Source: Anniella stebbinsi
Lineage: Eukaryota > Chordata > Lepidosauria > Squamata > Anniellidae
Length of the DNA stretch: 64,000 nt
Direction: 5' to 3'
Assembly (NCBI GenBank): GCA_029215795.1
Contig: JARDYH010000003.1
Location: forward strand, 88,072,609-88,136,608
The notes under the pieces are model-generated. The model had not been told where the DNA came from. It did not search any database and saw only the letters and a program-made list of their open reading frames with translations. Position numbers and translations under genes: made by a program. Shown here piece after piece: positions 46,566 through 58,757 of the stretch. Each line of letters starts with the position of its first letter. Positions within the stretch are counted from its first letter, which is position 1.

Positions 46566-47145
46566 TTATAAGGCTCACTTGGTCAGTGCATTATATGAAA
46601 TTCAGGCTAATGTTTGAGTCTCTCTTTTACTGAAAGGAGTAACAGTTGGGGCTGTATTCTACTTACATCAATAGTATGAATTCCCTTTGATAATCTTTGC
46701 CTTAAAAAAATTAAATACTTTAGCCATCCCATATTACAACATATGGAAATCAGTAGCCACATTTGCCCTGCAAATCTTAAGTCAAAATCAGCAAAGGCGA
46801 ATGAATTTTAGTTGGGTTGCGATTGTCAGCATGGCTGGCCAGTTGGCTGAAAGATCAAGTTCAGATGAATGTTAAAAATTTGTATTTATTCTCATACTTC
46901 TGTGGCATATTAATCAGAGGTTTAAACCTGTAGTTTCTCTCATTCAGAAAATTTACATATTCTACATTATATTTCTCTCCTCTTAAATAATAAACACATA
47001 TTTAGCTTCGGATTTAATTCTTCCTAGGTACAAATATAATTTTGAATCATATAACTCAATTATAAGTCAATTAGAAGTTATATTCTTTTTTCTTTAAGAA
47101 TCTTTTACTACAAAAGCAAATAACTAAGAAAACTGATTTGTAACA
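46566..47145. other. Unassigned AT-rich sequence
   Basis: Nothing recognised. Confidence 0.35.
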
Positions 47146-47225
47146 CAATCCTACACATGTCAACTGAGAAATAATTCCCACTGAGTTCAATGGAGCTTAC
47201 TTCTAATTAACTGAGTACAAGATTG
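47146..47225. mobile_element. Small CAATCCTATGCA-type MITE
   Basis: 'caatcctacacatgtc' on the left and 'gagtacaagattg' on the right frame the familiar 'cccactgagttcaatggagc' core. About 80 bp, no coding. Confidence 0.7.
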
Positions 47226-47429
47226 TAACCCTGATCACCAAAAGAGTATCTTCTTGCACAAATATTAGACTGCTAACCTCCTCCCTCTTCATAATGTATT
47301 GGGGAGGATTATCTGCTACAGCCTTTGCCAATCTGGTGCCCTCCAGATTTTTGCTCATGCTGGATAATAATTATTTATTTCTTTATTTCTTACCCACCTC
47401 TCCCTCTGGTTGGGGCTAATGGGCACCAT

Positions 47430-48231
47430 CTTAGAATTGTAAAATTGCTGAGTTGGAACTAGTCCAACCCCTGCAATGTGCAGGAAAACCAATTAAACCA
47501 TCCATGAGATGTGGCTGTCCAGTCTCTTATTAAAATCCTCCAGAGATGGAGAACACACAACCTCCATAGGTAGACTGTTCTACTGTTGTACAGATCTTGT
47601 TGTTATGAACATTTTCCTTATATTTAATTGAAACCTACAATGCTGTAACTTATACCCATTATTTCAGATCCTAATTTCTGTGACAATGGAAAATAATTCT
47701 TGACCATCTTCTCTGTGGCATCCTTTTATGTACCTGAAGACTGTTAACATGTCTCCCCTCAGTCTTCTTTTCTCCAGACCGAACATCCCATGTTCATTCA
47801 GCCACTCCTCATAGGGCATGTATTTAAATTCCTGTATCATCTTCTAACCTTCCAATGCCCTTTGGGAAATGTGGTGCTCTGAATCATACACAATACTTCA
47901 GGTGTGGTCTCACTAGTGCTAAGTAGAGAGTGCTAAGGACTTCACGTGTCTTTGCTACAATGCTTCTTCTAATGCAGCCCAGAACTACATTAGCCCTTCT
48001 AGCGGCCATCTTGCACTGCTGACTCATGTTCAGCTTGCTGTAGACAAGCACACCCAAATCCTTCTCCGATGTAGGGCTTCCAAGCCAAGAATCATCCAAC
48101 CCATCTTGTACGTGTAATACCTGACATTTCTCCCCATTAAAGGACATCTTGTTCCTCTTGAGAGCACCAAGTTGAGGAAGGCTGACTACAACAAGAGCAG
48201 CTTTCATCCTGATAAGTGTACAAGACTGCAC
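47430..48231 (-). mobile_element. CR1 LINE RT C-terminus and 3' end, antisense
   Basis: The minus-strand frame 48231-47884 is clear CR1 RT: 'MSFNGEKCQVLHV', 'SEKDLGVLVYSKLNMSQQCK', 'ANVVLGCIRRSIVAKTREV' and 'LYLALVRPHLKYCV'. Downstream on the same strand, 'ctggagaaaagaagactgag' and 'ggggttggactag' are the usual CR1 C-terminal and 3' landmarks. The 115-codon open block is unusually well preserved for this window, but the surrounding frames are broken. Confidence 0.92.
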
Positions 48232-50116
48232 CTCTGAAAATAAGAGAATGATCTTTAACAGGCTGGGAATAGGGTACCTGGCTATATGAGAGGAATTTCC
48301 TTCCCCTTACCACCACCACTTCCAATCCTGTTTACATGGAGGTTGTACATGAAAAAAAATGAATGTTTCCACATTATTAAACCTCTCCTCCATCTGAAAG
48401 GAAAGCAAAACCTTTTTAGGACATAGTTCCAGCAGCCATCTGGAACCTGTTGGCCAATCGCACAAGCAAAACCGCTTTGCTAGTGAGGCCACCTTTAAAA
48501 ATGCACCACCAGAGATGAAGTGGTTAACACAGTTATACTAGGAACAGCAGCTGTTCAGGAATATGCAGGATAACAGCAGAGAAACAGAAAATTTCTCATC
48601 ATTTCTCCAGGGGCCTTTCAGGGCAGAAGTGACACTGTTGCCTCAGAGGCCTGAGCCTGATATTATCAAGAGAATGCCCCAACCCAACCCACGGGACTAA
48701 ATTTGCAAAGACAACCACCTGCCCTACACACATCAGCCAGCATACCTCTTGGAATACTGTCTTTGTAGCAGTATTCCAGAGGCTAGAAAGACGGCCACCT
48801 AGGAGGCACACTATTCCTTGGGGGCCCCTATATTTAGCAGGAGAAGAGAATCCTGAGACTAGCACAACTCCCCAGGTGCACCATACAGAGAGGATCTCCA
48901 AATATCATAGATGACTGATTTTTAATCCCAGTTATCTCAACCTATAGTTCTGCACTATAATCTCTCTCTTATTCTTTCATCTTGTATATATACTGGGGAA
49001 ACTCTGGTTTTGGATCTATTGCGTTGTTTCACTGCTCCATGAGTTTGGATTTATTATTATATTGTATTTTCATGGAAGGAGAAAGGTAAACAATGCAGCT
49101 TTCCCCACAAACTGGGAATTTGCATGGTTGTCAGTCATGATACCAGAAGCTTAAATCTTCCATTATATTTTTCTTCACTCGAAGGGTAGAATCTCACATA
49201 AACAAAAACTCATTTTTGACATGCATGTCAAGATTTCTAAAATCACACTTTACTTCACTGGAACTCTGCACCTAAGGAGACTGCATACATGCTCATTTAA
49301 CCCTTCAGCTACGGAATGCTCAGAATTTTTTTTAAAAAAACTATGAAAGCTATGAAATAATAATTTCTGTTATTATGTTGCTGAGTTCTGAAAACTTAAT
49401 CATTTTTCTTTAGAAATTGTAGCAAATCCCAGTTTTATATATTTTTAGGTATTGCCTCTTGGTTGGAAAAGTATTTGAAATGCTTGTGTGCCAGCATCAA
49501 TGTTCTAGAAACCTGTAAATTTAGGCACACAAGATTATAATGTTTAAACATAAATAAAAAGGAGAAAGAGACAAAAACAAATATATTCAACGTGAAAGGG
49601 GAAATCCCCTTTGTAAGCATCTTCTGTAAATTTACCAAATTCTTTTGGTGAAAGAATTTGACAATGGTAAAAAAGAAATTGCCTGTGGCTTGCCCATCTG
49701 ACGGCCAGTTAACACAATGAACCAGTTTGTATGTAATGACAGCAAATCATGGGTTAATTAATCCATGATTTGCAATGGCATGTGCGAGGTTGCATTCTGG
49801 GGCCATTCTGAATATTAATCCCGATTGAGCTGATTGGCAGCAGGTCCAAGTTCAACATTTTTTAAACTGCTCCACATTAGCTCAAAGTTGGATACATTTG
49901 TTGAGTCTTATGAAAACACTGTAATCATGGGAAGCACTTGTTTCAATATTCATAGCATCCTAATTTGTCTCTTTGATTTTAATGGGATTTAGGACATCCT
50001 AAACAAAATGCCAATCCATGAATGCCCTTCCACAGATATGACGATGTTCGCACTCACATAGATGAAATTGCAATTCAACCATCGTGTTGATAGGTAAAAT
50101 AGGACCTCTTACAGTA
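48232..50116. other. Unassigned sequence
   Basis: No gene recognised. A local palindrome at about 49746-49773 ('aaatcatgggttaattaatc') may be the core of an eroded MITE. Confidence 0.3.
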
Positions 50117-50196
50117 CAATCCTATGCATATCAACTCAGAAGTAAGCTCCATGGAGTTCAATTAGAGTTACTCCCAGGCAAGTGTGTATAGGATTA
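50117..50196. mobile_element. Small CAATCCTATGCA-type MITE
   Basis: 'caatcctatgcatatcaact' and 'gtgtataggatta' are inverted ends around an 80-bp core with 'agaagtaagctcc' and 'gagttactcccagg'. Confidence 0.8.
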
Positions 50197-53162
50197 CAGC
50201 CTATAATGCAATACCTGGAAGACAGAATGCAGTGAACATTAGGTTTGGAGAGAAAAAAATGCACAAATGGAACAGTTAATTTTGCAGTTATATTTCGGAG
50301 AAGGCAGACACTCAACAATATCAGCATCTTGACAAACTGTGTGGAAAGCAGGCCCATGTCCAAAATTCCTAAAATAAAAGGACATGACTCTACTTTAGTT
50401 GATTACAAATGGCAGAATAGACAATAGAATTAAATGCAGCATACCTACATAGCTGATATAATTAGGGGAAGAAATAGATATCCAAAGAAATAAGGCAAAC
50501 TTTGAGGTACCAGGAAACCTGTGCTTCAGCAAATAGGAGACTGATGGATTAGAGGGCTTTTTGGAGTCTTTCATTTGCAGCTAAATCCAAACTGAAACAA
50601 CAGGGCATTAGAGTAAGCAAAAGTCTGGAGGTTAGCATTTTTTTCAATGTGCAAAGTATTATGGGTTCTCCCTAAGTGAGCACTTTCTTTTGTTATATCC
50701 ATTCATGTTCACTCAACCAATTTCCTTTTAGTAGGCTTAACTATGGGTCAGGTAAATTTGATCTGAAGAATATTACTGATAAAACAAATCATCAGGAAAT
50801 AATATTTATAAAAAAGTTTCAAGTGCAGTGGAAGGATGTACATTTCTGATGGTTCCCAGAAGTGCACGAAAGTGCAGCTGTAATGGAACAATTCAAAGAG
50901 AACTTTATAAACATGTGAACAACAATCTGAATGAGAAGTTAGAAAATTAGCAAAGTCTGGGGCACCTGAGCAAAAACAACCTGTCTACATTAATCCTGGC
51001 ACAAAATAAATGACACATACTTTTAACAGAAAATTATCAATATTCTGAGCAGTAGGGACAGGGAACTAGAAGCCCAGAGGCTCAATCTGTACCCCATGTG
51101 CTTGATCCAACCTTATTATGCACTTTCTCATGTGACAGGGACATTGGACAATGCCTAGGTCAACAGAAGTGCTAATGCAAATTACATTGTGCTAGTGTAA
51201 GTGACTTCTTGTGCAATACCAATAGTGTTAGGCACTATTGCTGGCACTATTGTCAGTGTACTAGACGTTGCTTATGCTAGTGCAATTTAATTTATGTTAG
51301 CGCTAGTGTCAACTTGGTTACCAGCTGTTATTTTTACTACAAGGATTAACATCTCTATGGTATATTTTCCCAACTCATTCTGAAGTCTTGTAAAGTAGGA
51401 CTCACTGCAAAATTTGGGATATCATGCAGTGGATGCACACATATTACCCAATCCATAGGTGTTGTTTTTTCTGTAACAGGATTGCAAGTAACAGAATGCA
51501 GAGTATGAGAGTATTGAAATAGTTGGCCAATATAACACTGGATATGGCTATAGCTATGCCAGTTGTGCCACACTGTGTGCTACTGTAGTTAGTTATATAT
51601 ATTTAAGATACAGGGTGCCACGTTTCCTATGTGCAAATAGTAGACCATGTGCCAAGAGAACTCAGTTATTATTTATAAAATACTTCACGATCAAACATTA
51701 CCTGGAAGCATACACAAATAGATACAAAAGTTGCCATATCTACTCATGCAAGCATTTCCAGGCTTCTAGGCTCATTACATGCACAGAAATGGTCCCAGAT
51801 ATCCCATAAGAGCACATTTGATTCTAACACAGATCATACGACTTTTCAATTCAATTCAATATATAGAGCAGGGTTGAAGTAGGGCACAGGAGGATATCAG
51901 TCTATGCCAATTTTATACTAAATGTCCATGTGAATCTTACAGCCACAGTTTCCAAGGTAATCGAGTATAGTTTGCTTAAGGACATTTGATATGGCTAGAC
52001 AGTTTGGTTGGCAGAAAGTCAGGGATATAATTCCATTTTTATATTAAAAAAATGCCCATGTTTCAGAACCCTACAAATCATATAGCTTATCAGCAGCAGG
52101 AGAAAGACATGGGCATTAATATCGCCATTCTTTAATTTTGAGTGATAAAGCACATTTTACAATTAACATTATCTGGCAATTAGTGCGGCATATAACAGCA
52201 TTGGGATGACTTCAGTCTTGTGTGGTCTTCCCCTCCCCTTATTATTATTTTTTAATGCAGTTATTGTTTCTACTTTTAAATAACAGCCCAGGAACAAGAT
52301 AACATGGGAAATGGTTGAGTTTAGTCCTTAAAAACAACAACCCAGGGTTCCAGGTTCACATGAACAAGCCAGGAATGGGTTCTTTCGGAGGTCGCGAATT
52401 GACAGTGGAAATGATGAGCAGGCGGGAGGCAGTTTGCTTGTCGCTTTGCTCATTCCCAGCAATTCCTGTGTTAAACAACCTAGGATTTGTTGTCATGATG
52501 TGTATTTGGCCACCATGCTCCAAAATGAGGCTGAAAAGATCCCAAAGCTCTCTAAGTTTTATTGCCCTCCTGATTTCCTAGCCTCAGAGTATTTTGTGCC
52601 CTGCCGAAAGCAGACTGCACCACCCCTGTCACACTTCCATGGGTATGGAATTAGAAAACGAAAATTAGAACATTTGAGTGTATTTCTAAAGAGGCTTTCA
52701 TCAGAAGGTTTTGAAATAATTAATTCACCAAACTGCTAAATTAGTTTGAAGCTGAAACGTATATATGTATCTTTTCTATAATGCAAAGGACGTACAGATG
52801 GGTGCCTGAGAAGCAAAATGATTCCTTGCACAAAAATGAGCACATTTCATGAATCATTATAGAAAGTATTATGAGAATATCCTTCTGTACTAATGAAGAT
52901 ATAGAGAATGGAAATAGCCTTTACTGCAGTGTAGCATGGACAATTTCCTCATTTCTAATGCTTAAATAAAACATTAAGATGAACAATGTGGGGAAAAAGC
53001 CATCTTCTTGGGAAGCAAAGTGAGCTGTATGAGCCTATGAATGAAAGGTTTGCTGGTTTGCATAGAAGTATATTATTCTTACCTAACCCCCCCAAATAAA
53101 GAATCTGCTACATGAATGGAACCAAGTGGATGCTGGTCATTATAACGGAACAACATATTAGT
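50197..53162. other. Unassigned sequence
   Basis: About 3 kb without an assignable gene. The stretch 51170-51310 has locally repeated words (gctagtg, cactattg) suggestive of an old MITE. The frames at 52315-52739 show no domain. Confidence 0.3.
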
Positions 53163-53244
53163 GTATTCCTATGCATGCTTATTCAGTTGTAAGTCCCACT
53201 ATGTTCAGTGGGATTTACTCCCAGCTAGGTGTGCCTAAGATTGC
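53163..53244. mobile_element. Small CAATCCTATGCA-type MITE
   Basis: 'attcctatgcatgcttattc' and 'gtgcctaagattgca' frame 'gtaagtcccactatgttcag'. It lies 13 bp from the family A element. Confidence 0.75.
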
Positions 53245-53257
53245 AGCCTAAGACTAT

Positions 53258-53761
53258 GGCTCAGTTCGGATGACATATTAAGCAACGGAGGGGTAAATAA
53301 CATACTGACCGTGCATTAGGCAGGAAGAGCTCCACAGACGACGCTCTGCAGCTGGCACTGCTTGGAACCAGCAAACACCCCGGCTGCTACAAACTTGTGG
53401 CGGCCATTTTGGTTGCAGCCTCTCCTCCGTGTGTCCTCCAGCTGTATCCCAGCATGCATCATGAGTTCTGCCGGCTGCATAGAGCGGCTGGGGTTTTTTG
53501 GCTGCTCTAGGCAGCAGAACTCTATTCCGAAACAGAATAGTCCACGGAGAGAGGGGGGGCAGAATTCGGACAACACTACAACGGGGCTTCTGGCTAAACA
53601 ACGTGCAAACCCATTGTTTCGCTCCATTGTTTAAAGTGCCTGATTAATGTACTGTCAGTTGTGTGTGCGTTGTGTGTGGCTCTCCAGACGACACAATAAG
53701 CAACACAACTGACGATTGTTCCCCCCTCCTCCGTTGCCTAATGTGTCATCCGAACTGAGCC
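53258..53761 (-). mobile_element. Non-autonomous DNA transposon, family A copy 2
   Basis: The ends GGCTCAGTTCGGATGACA and its reverse complement form a ~34-bp inverted repeat, with TAT at 53255-53257 and 53762-53764. It is in opposite orientation to the 2675-3194 copy and shares most of its length. Frames at 53278-53634 on both strands follow the GC-rich body and are not conserved between copies. Confidence 0.82.
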
Positions 53762-53764
53762 TAT

Positions 53765-55439
53765 TACTTGCTATTTATCTGGAAAAAAACTGAGCTACAT
53801 CCATGTTCCAAATTGGTCCACGGAGTCATGTGGAAATACATTCCTGCATTTGCCATCCCTTTTCTTAGCTCAGAACTAGACAGCTTGACAGATGTAGAAC
53901 TGCCACTGGAAGCAATAGCTACAGACCCTCTTGTCCTCTCTCCCTGGAAACACTGCGTGATGCAAACCATGACACTTGATGTTACGAGGGTGAAAGATTG
54001 CCTGACCCCACTCTGCTTTATTGGCTACCATGTGCAGGGGTGGGATCCTGAGCAGTTCATTTTAAGTATCTCCCTAACACTTTGACTTGAAAAACATCCA
54101 GTTTCTCTGGGAATCAAGCAAAGCTGTGTATAGTGGCTATCCTCAGTTAGCATCTATAACAGGAGTGGGTCGATCTCAGAATCCTCTCTCAGACTCCTAT
54201 CCAACCAGGCCAATCGAGCCACACCCATTTTAATGGGCCATCGAAGAGCTCTGATGAGCAAAAGCGTCACGCCTAAATTATTGCCATCACCAGTAAATAC
54301 TAACATCCACTGAGGTTAGAGAACTACACTTAAAATTTGAACATGCACACCCTCCCTCCTCTTGCACACTGTACTGTTGCACATCTTTGAGGGGAAACCA
54401 AAACATGCCCTCATTACCTAGATCCCCTTCCTTGCTCCAAAACCTAGGTTGGGGGCAGAGGGGAAATCTCCCAAAATTAGGTTTTAAAAAAGGATGTTTT
54501 TCAGTTAGAATTCAAGTCATGATTTCCTGTCAAGTTTGTGAGATAGTCCTCTCCTAAATTAGCTTTGTTTCTTCCCCAGCGCTCCTTCCCTACCTCTGTT
54601 TATTATTTTATATTGGGTTTTAAGATATGGCTCCAAGGCTACACTTAGCTTTGAAGTGCTTCTGTTTCTTCTCCATAGCCTTTGCCCCCACAGGCTTGTA
54701 TTGCACAAGACGCAAGGGACTGATAAGGGCTCTGCAAAGAGAACATTGGCATCAGAGGGCAATCTCCTGGTCAACAGCATGTCGCAGAAGAACTCCCTTA
54801 TCCCCTTATTTTGTGCTTCATACTTCGTACTTTAATCTTATCTTTCTTTCTTCTCCCTAACTCTCCGTAAGTCAGCCATGTGAATTAGTCACAGAACTAT
54901 GAAGGTCTTGGAAAGCAGATTTTTGAACGAAACCCCAGTTTTGAAAGATGAATGGATGCATCTAAATATGAGTCTGGGAGAATCCAAGCTGTTTAGTGAT
55001 TATGCAAATATTCTATAAATTTTGAAAGGCCAGTTGGACTTTTATCTAGACTCTTTTTGATCATTTACTATTGCTCTGAAGCTTACATATTCCACCTCCA
55101 CATTTAGCAAGTTACTCATACTGAAAACCCAGAGACAGACAAAATCACATGCCTTCCTTAACAGTTCTAGATATTTTAGTCACATGTGAAGAGCTTGTCA
55201 AGAAAAAAAAAGTTCTAATTGGATTATATGTATGTTACAGATTTAAGACAGAAGAGAACAAAGAAAACAACCTGCTAATTTTGAATGCAGTTGGATGGAT
55301 ATGGTTGAAAGATTCTTGTCTCTATTATTCAATAAAAGAAAAATATGAAGAGAAAGCAACATTAGTACCAGAAATTATGCTGCACCAAAATGCCTCAAAT
55401 ATACATTGTCAGTTATGCTGAATTGAGCACATTTTAACA
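53765..55439. other. Unassigned sequence
   Basis: The plus-strand frame 53768-54085 (105 codons) starts within 5 bases of the family A element and has no recognised domain. Nothing else assigned. Confidence 0.3.
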
Positions 55440-55930
55440 GGTTGTATCAACAAAAGGGGCTGGTTACAGGGAGCATACAACTCCCCTGTTACAAGAGCTC
55501 TACTGGCTTCCAGTCTGTTTCTGGGCACAATTCAAAGTGCTGACCTACATGACCTATAAAGCCCTATGCAGTTTGGGTCCAGGTTATCTGAAAGACGATA
55601 TCGATCCTGCCACCATCAAAGGCACACCTGGTGGGAACATTGGAGAGGGCCTTTTGGGGGCTGGTCCAAGGCTCTGGAACTCCCTTGCTCTATTTCCAGA
55701 GGAAGGCAAAAACTTTTGTTCTGGCAAGCCTTTGGGACCTTTCTTAATGCGGTGGATTATTTTTTAGTTGTCATTTGCCTTTAATCCTTTTTAATAGTAT
55801 AGATGATTCAATTACACTTTTAACTTTTGTATATTTCTATTTATAAGTTTTAATTGTATATGTTTTAATTTTGTGAAGTTGCCTGGGGTCCCAGTATTGG
55901 GGAAAAGGCTGGATGATACAACAACAACAA
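55440..55930 (+). mobile_element. L2 LINE 3' fragment
   Basis: 'gagctctactggcttccagt' (LHWLPV region), 'ctataaagccctatgcagtt', 'ggtccaggttatctgaaaga' and 'ctggtccaaggctctggaac' are L2 C-terminal landmarks. The tail is 'gatacaacaacaacaac'. Short open frames are decayed L2 RT. Confidence 0.78.
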
Positions 55931-56702
55931 CCCTTTGTTAGTATTTATATCATGAATACTATAACAATAGTGTGATAATGGACACAACCATGTCTTCAAA
56001 CAGACATTTAAGTGTTGAGCCTTTATATAGTACCCTCACTCCATAAGGTATTCATTTCATTCGGACATCAGTGCTAGTTCTATAACTGTGCTTGCAGAAG
56101 GAGCAATATTTGGAGTGGGGCAGGGTGTGTGACAATGAAGGCACTACTGTAGGTTGTCACAGAACAGGCACAGGGAAAACAGTACACCGTGTAAATGTCA
56201 CATGCAGATATGCAAGAGTGGGCAAGCACTAGTTGTAAAGCCTCTGAATTGCTGATCACATCTTAGAGAGTTGAGAAGGGAGATTCAGCTTCACTTTGGT
56301 GATTAATGTCCAGCTGAAGCTGCCAGTAATGTGTTAATTACACTTTAAAAAAAAAACTCACATAATGCATGCAATTTCATCCCAACAAAAATAGCATAAA
56401 CAGGAAGCCAAAAGGCACTCTAATTTTGCTCTACAATATTCATTTACACTTGGCAAAACGGAGGTGTAAAGGATACCTGAAGTGTTATACTAACAAGAAT
56501 AAAAATATACCTACAAATATGTCACTCGTTTTAAAAATTCCAATATTATAATGGTCTATATAGAACATCTATGTCTCTATGGATTATGCTCATTGTGTTT
56601 CATCTAGAATTCTAGCTTTAGGTTGCACATTTGGGTGGGTGGGGAGTCTTAATTTATGCACTCAACTCACTGGTTCTCATACACAACTCTCTTTTAAAAA
56701 AA
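55931..56702. other. Unassigned sequence
   Basis: No recognisable gene or repeat. Confidence 0.35.
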
Positions 56703-56710
56703 GGTTTAAG

Positions 56711-57029
56711 TAGGCTGACCATATGAAAAGGAGGACAGGGCTCATGTATCTTTAACAGTTGTAGAGAAAAGGGAATTTCAGCCAGTGCCATTTGTATGCA
56801 ATTAGTTCCTGGTGAAATTCCCTCTTCATCACAACAGTTAAAGTTGCAGGCACTATACTAGAGTGACCAGATACAAAAGAAGGCAGGGCCCCTGCAACTT
56901 TAACTGTTGTGATGAAGAGGGAATTTCACCAGGAACTAATTGCATACAAATGACCCTGGCTGAAATTCCCTTTTCTCTACAACTGTAAAGTTACAGGAGC
57001 CCTGTCCTCTTTTTCATATGGTCAGCCTA
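56711..57029. mobile_element. Palindromic hAT MITE (family B), core orientation 1
   Basis: 319 bp with the standard TAGGCTGACCATATG ends. The core reads 'cactatactagagtgacc'. The flanks GGTTTAAG and GAAACTTT do not form a duplication. Confidence 0.9.
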
Positions 57030-57213
57030 GAAACTTTAAGGATGAGAGGTATGTGCTAAATAAGGGGAGCACAATGTTTTTGGCCCTCAGGGTCACAACC
57101 CATACCTGCTGAGAAATGGGGTCTATGGATGTGAGCACATGCAGACATGCACACGTCTCCACTAGAGGGTGTGTTGTTTATACACCGCCACAAGCTACTC
57201 AGAATCACTCAGC

Positions 57214-57533
57214 TAGGCTGACCAGATAAAATCCAGGTCAGGGCTCATGTAACTTTAACGGTTGTAGAGAAAAGGGAATTTCAGCCAGTGTCATTTGTAT
57301 GCAATTAGTTCCTGGTGAAATTCCCTCTTCATCACAACAGTTAAAGTTGCAGGGGCCCTGCCTTCTTTTGTATATGGTCACTCTAGTATAGTGCATGCAC
57401 TTTTAACTGTTGTGATGAAGAGGGAATATCACCAGGAACTAATTGCATACAAATGACACTGGCTGAAATTCCCTTTTCTCTACAACTGTTAAAGTTACAT
57501 GAGCCCTGACCTGGATTTTATCTGGTCACCCTA
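57214..57533. mobile_element. Palindromic hAT MITE (family B), core inverted, variant ends
   Basis: 320 bp. Both outer ends read TAGGCTGACCAGATAAAATC or its complement instead of the usual ATATGAAAAGGAGG, while the arms are otherwise standard. The core is in orientation 2 ('ggtcactctagtatagtg'). ACTCAGC flanks it at 57207-57213 and 57534-57540. Confidence 0.92.
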
Positions 57534-57874
57534 ACTCAGCAGCACTTTGAAATAGCATCCCGAATACCCATGCCTCTGCATGTCTACTTAGAAGGAAGCA
57601 GGACAAGCCTCTGCATGTCCACTCCGAAATAAGGAGAAATGTATCACTCAGCACTTTCAAATAGCACCTCAAAATACCAAGCTGCTTCAAGAACAATTGG
57701 ACAAAGAAGCAAGTTGCCGTGATCACTTCTATGGAGATATCTGAAGGACTTTCAGACCCAAATCTATCACCAACTTAAAGTGCTGCTGTTCATGCTGAGT
57801 CTTGTGCTGCAACAGCTAGAGGAACGTTGGGCCCCAAGCAAGTGTTCCGAAGTAATTCTGCTGTGCTTCACTTC

Positions 57875-58052
57875 TAGGGTGACCATATGAAAATAAGGAC
57901 AGGGCTCCTGTATCTTTAACAGTTGTCGAGAAAAGGGAATTTCAGCAGGTGTAATTTGTTTGCATGCAGCACCTGGTGAAATTTCCTCTTCATCACAACG
58001 GTTAAAGCTACAGGAGATCTGCCTAGATGACTAGATACAAAAAAGGGCAGGA
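57875..58052. mobile_element. Truncated family B copy
   Basis: It starts TAGGGTGACCATATG, carries one complete arm and reaches the dimer junction ('agatctgcctagatgactag'). It stops about 30 bases into the second unit. It is more diverged than the 320-bp copies. Confidence 0.75.
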
Positions 58053-58572
58053 CAGAAGAAGCAAGTTGCCCCAGCACTGACTTGGAACAATCGCTAGCTA
58101 GGTAATTAAGACTAAGGCCCTATTCCCCAGATGAAAGGCTGGTGCTGTTGGATTTCAAGTTGCTGGAACTTCTTTGGGGAGAGCTCCTCATGATTTTCCT
58201 GATCCTCTAAGGTGTCTGGGAAGCAGCCATCAGAGTTTGCTAACACGAGTACCTCCTTGTGGTTCAAGGCACAAGGTTTGGACTCTGGTGTCAGTTGATC
58301 CACTTGGGAAGGGCCAGGGAGTGGACCTGTCTCCTCCTCCAGGCTACTGTTGCACAAAACCCCGGCATCTGAAGATTCCTGGTCCAGGATCGTGACAGGG
58401 AGGAGTGTACAGGCCCAAGGGTTTCCCAGTCTTGTTCTCATCATGGTGAACTATGGTTTAATGTGGCATTCAAATATAGCCAGTATCTTTGTGCTTTGGA
58501 ATGTCTCTGCACTGACCATGCAATTCAAAGGGTCCCAGATCTTTGAAGTCAAGTAGCAAGGCTCCCTCTGAG
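58053..58572. other. Unassigned sequence
   Basis: The minus-strand frame 58112-58444 (110 codons) has no recognised domain or paired frame. It is probably chance or an old retrogene fragment. Confidence 0.3.
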
Positions 58573-58757
58573 GGGCTGTAGCTCAGTGATAGAGCTCATA
58601 CTTTGCATGCAGAAGGTCCCAGGTTAACTCCTCACCATCTCCAGGTAGGGCTGGGAATATCCCTGCATGAAACCCTGGACAGCCACAGCCAGCTGGTCAT
58701 GATAAGACTGGACTAGATAGACCAATAGTCTGATTCAGTATAAGGCTGCTTCCTGTT
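58573..58757 (+). mobile_element. tRNA-derived SINE (second type)
   Basis: 'ggggctgtagctcagtgata' (A-box), 'gcatgcagaaggtcccaggt' and GGTTAACTCC (B-box) form a tRNA-like head. The body has 'atctccaggtagggctggga' and 'gaccaatagtctgattcagt'. This is a well-known squamate SINE type. The TAGCTCAGTG start is tRNA-like, but the rest is not a functional tRNA gene. Confidence 0.85.

Noticed and set aside
58112..58444. 110-codon minus-strand frame as a retrogene
   Set aside because: It has a plausible composition but I recognise no family, poly-A or flanking duplication. It is left unassigned.
58573..58645. Possible tRNA gene
   Set aside because: The A and B boxes belong to a SINE head. The expected cloverleaf stems do not form and the sequence continues into the SINE body.
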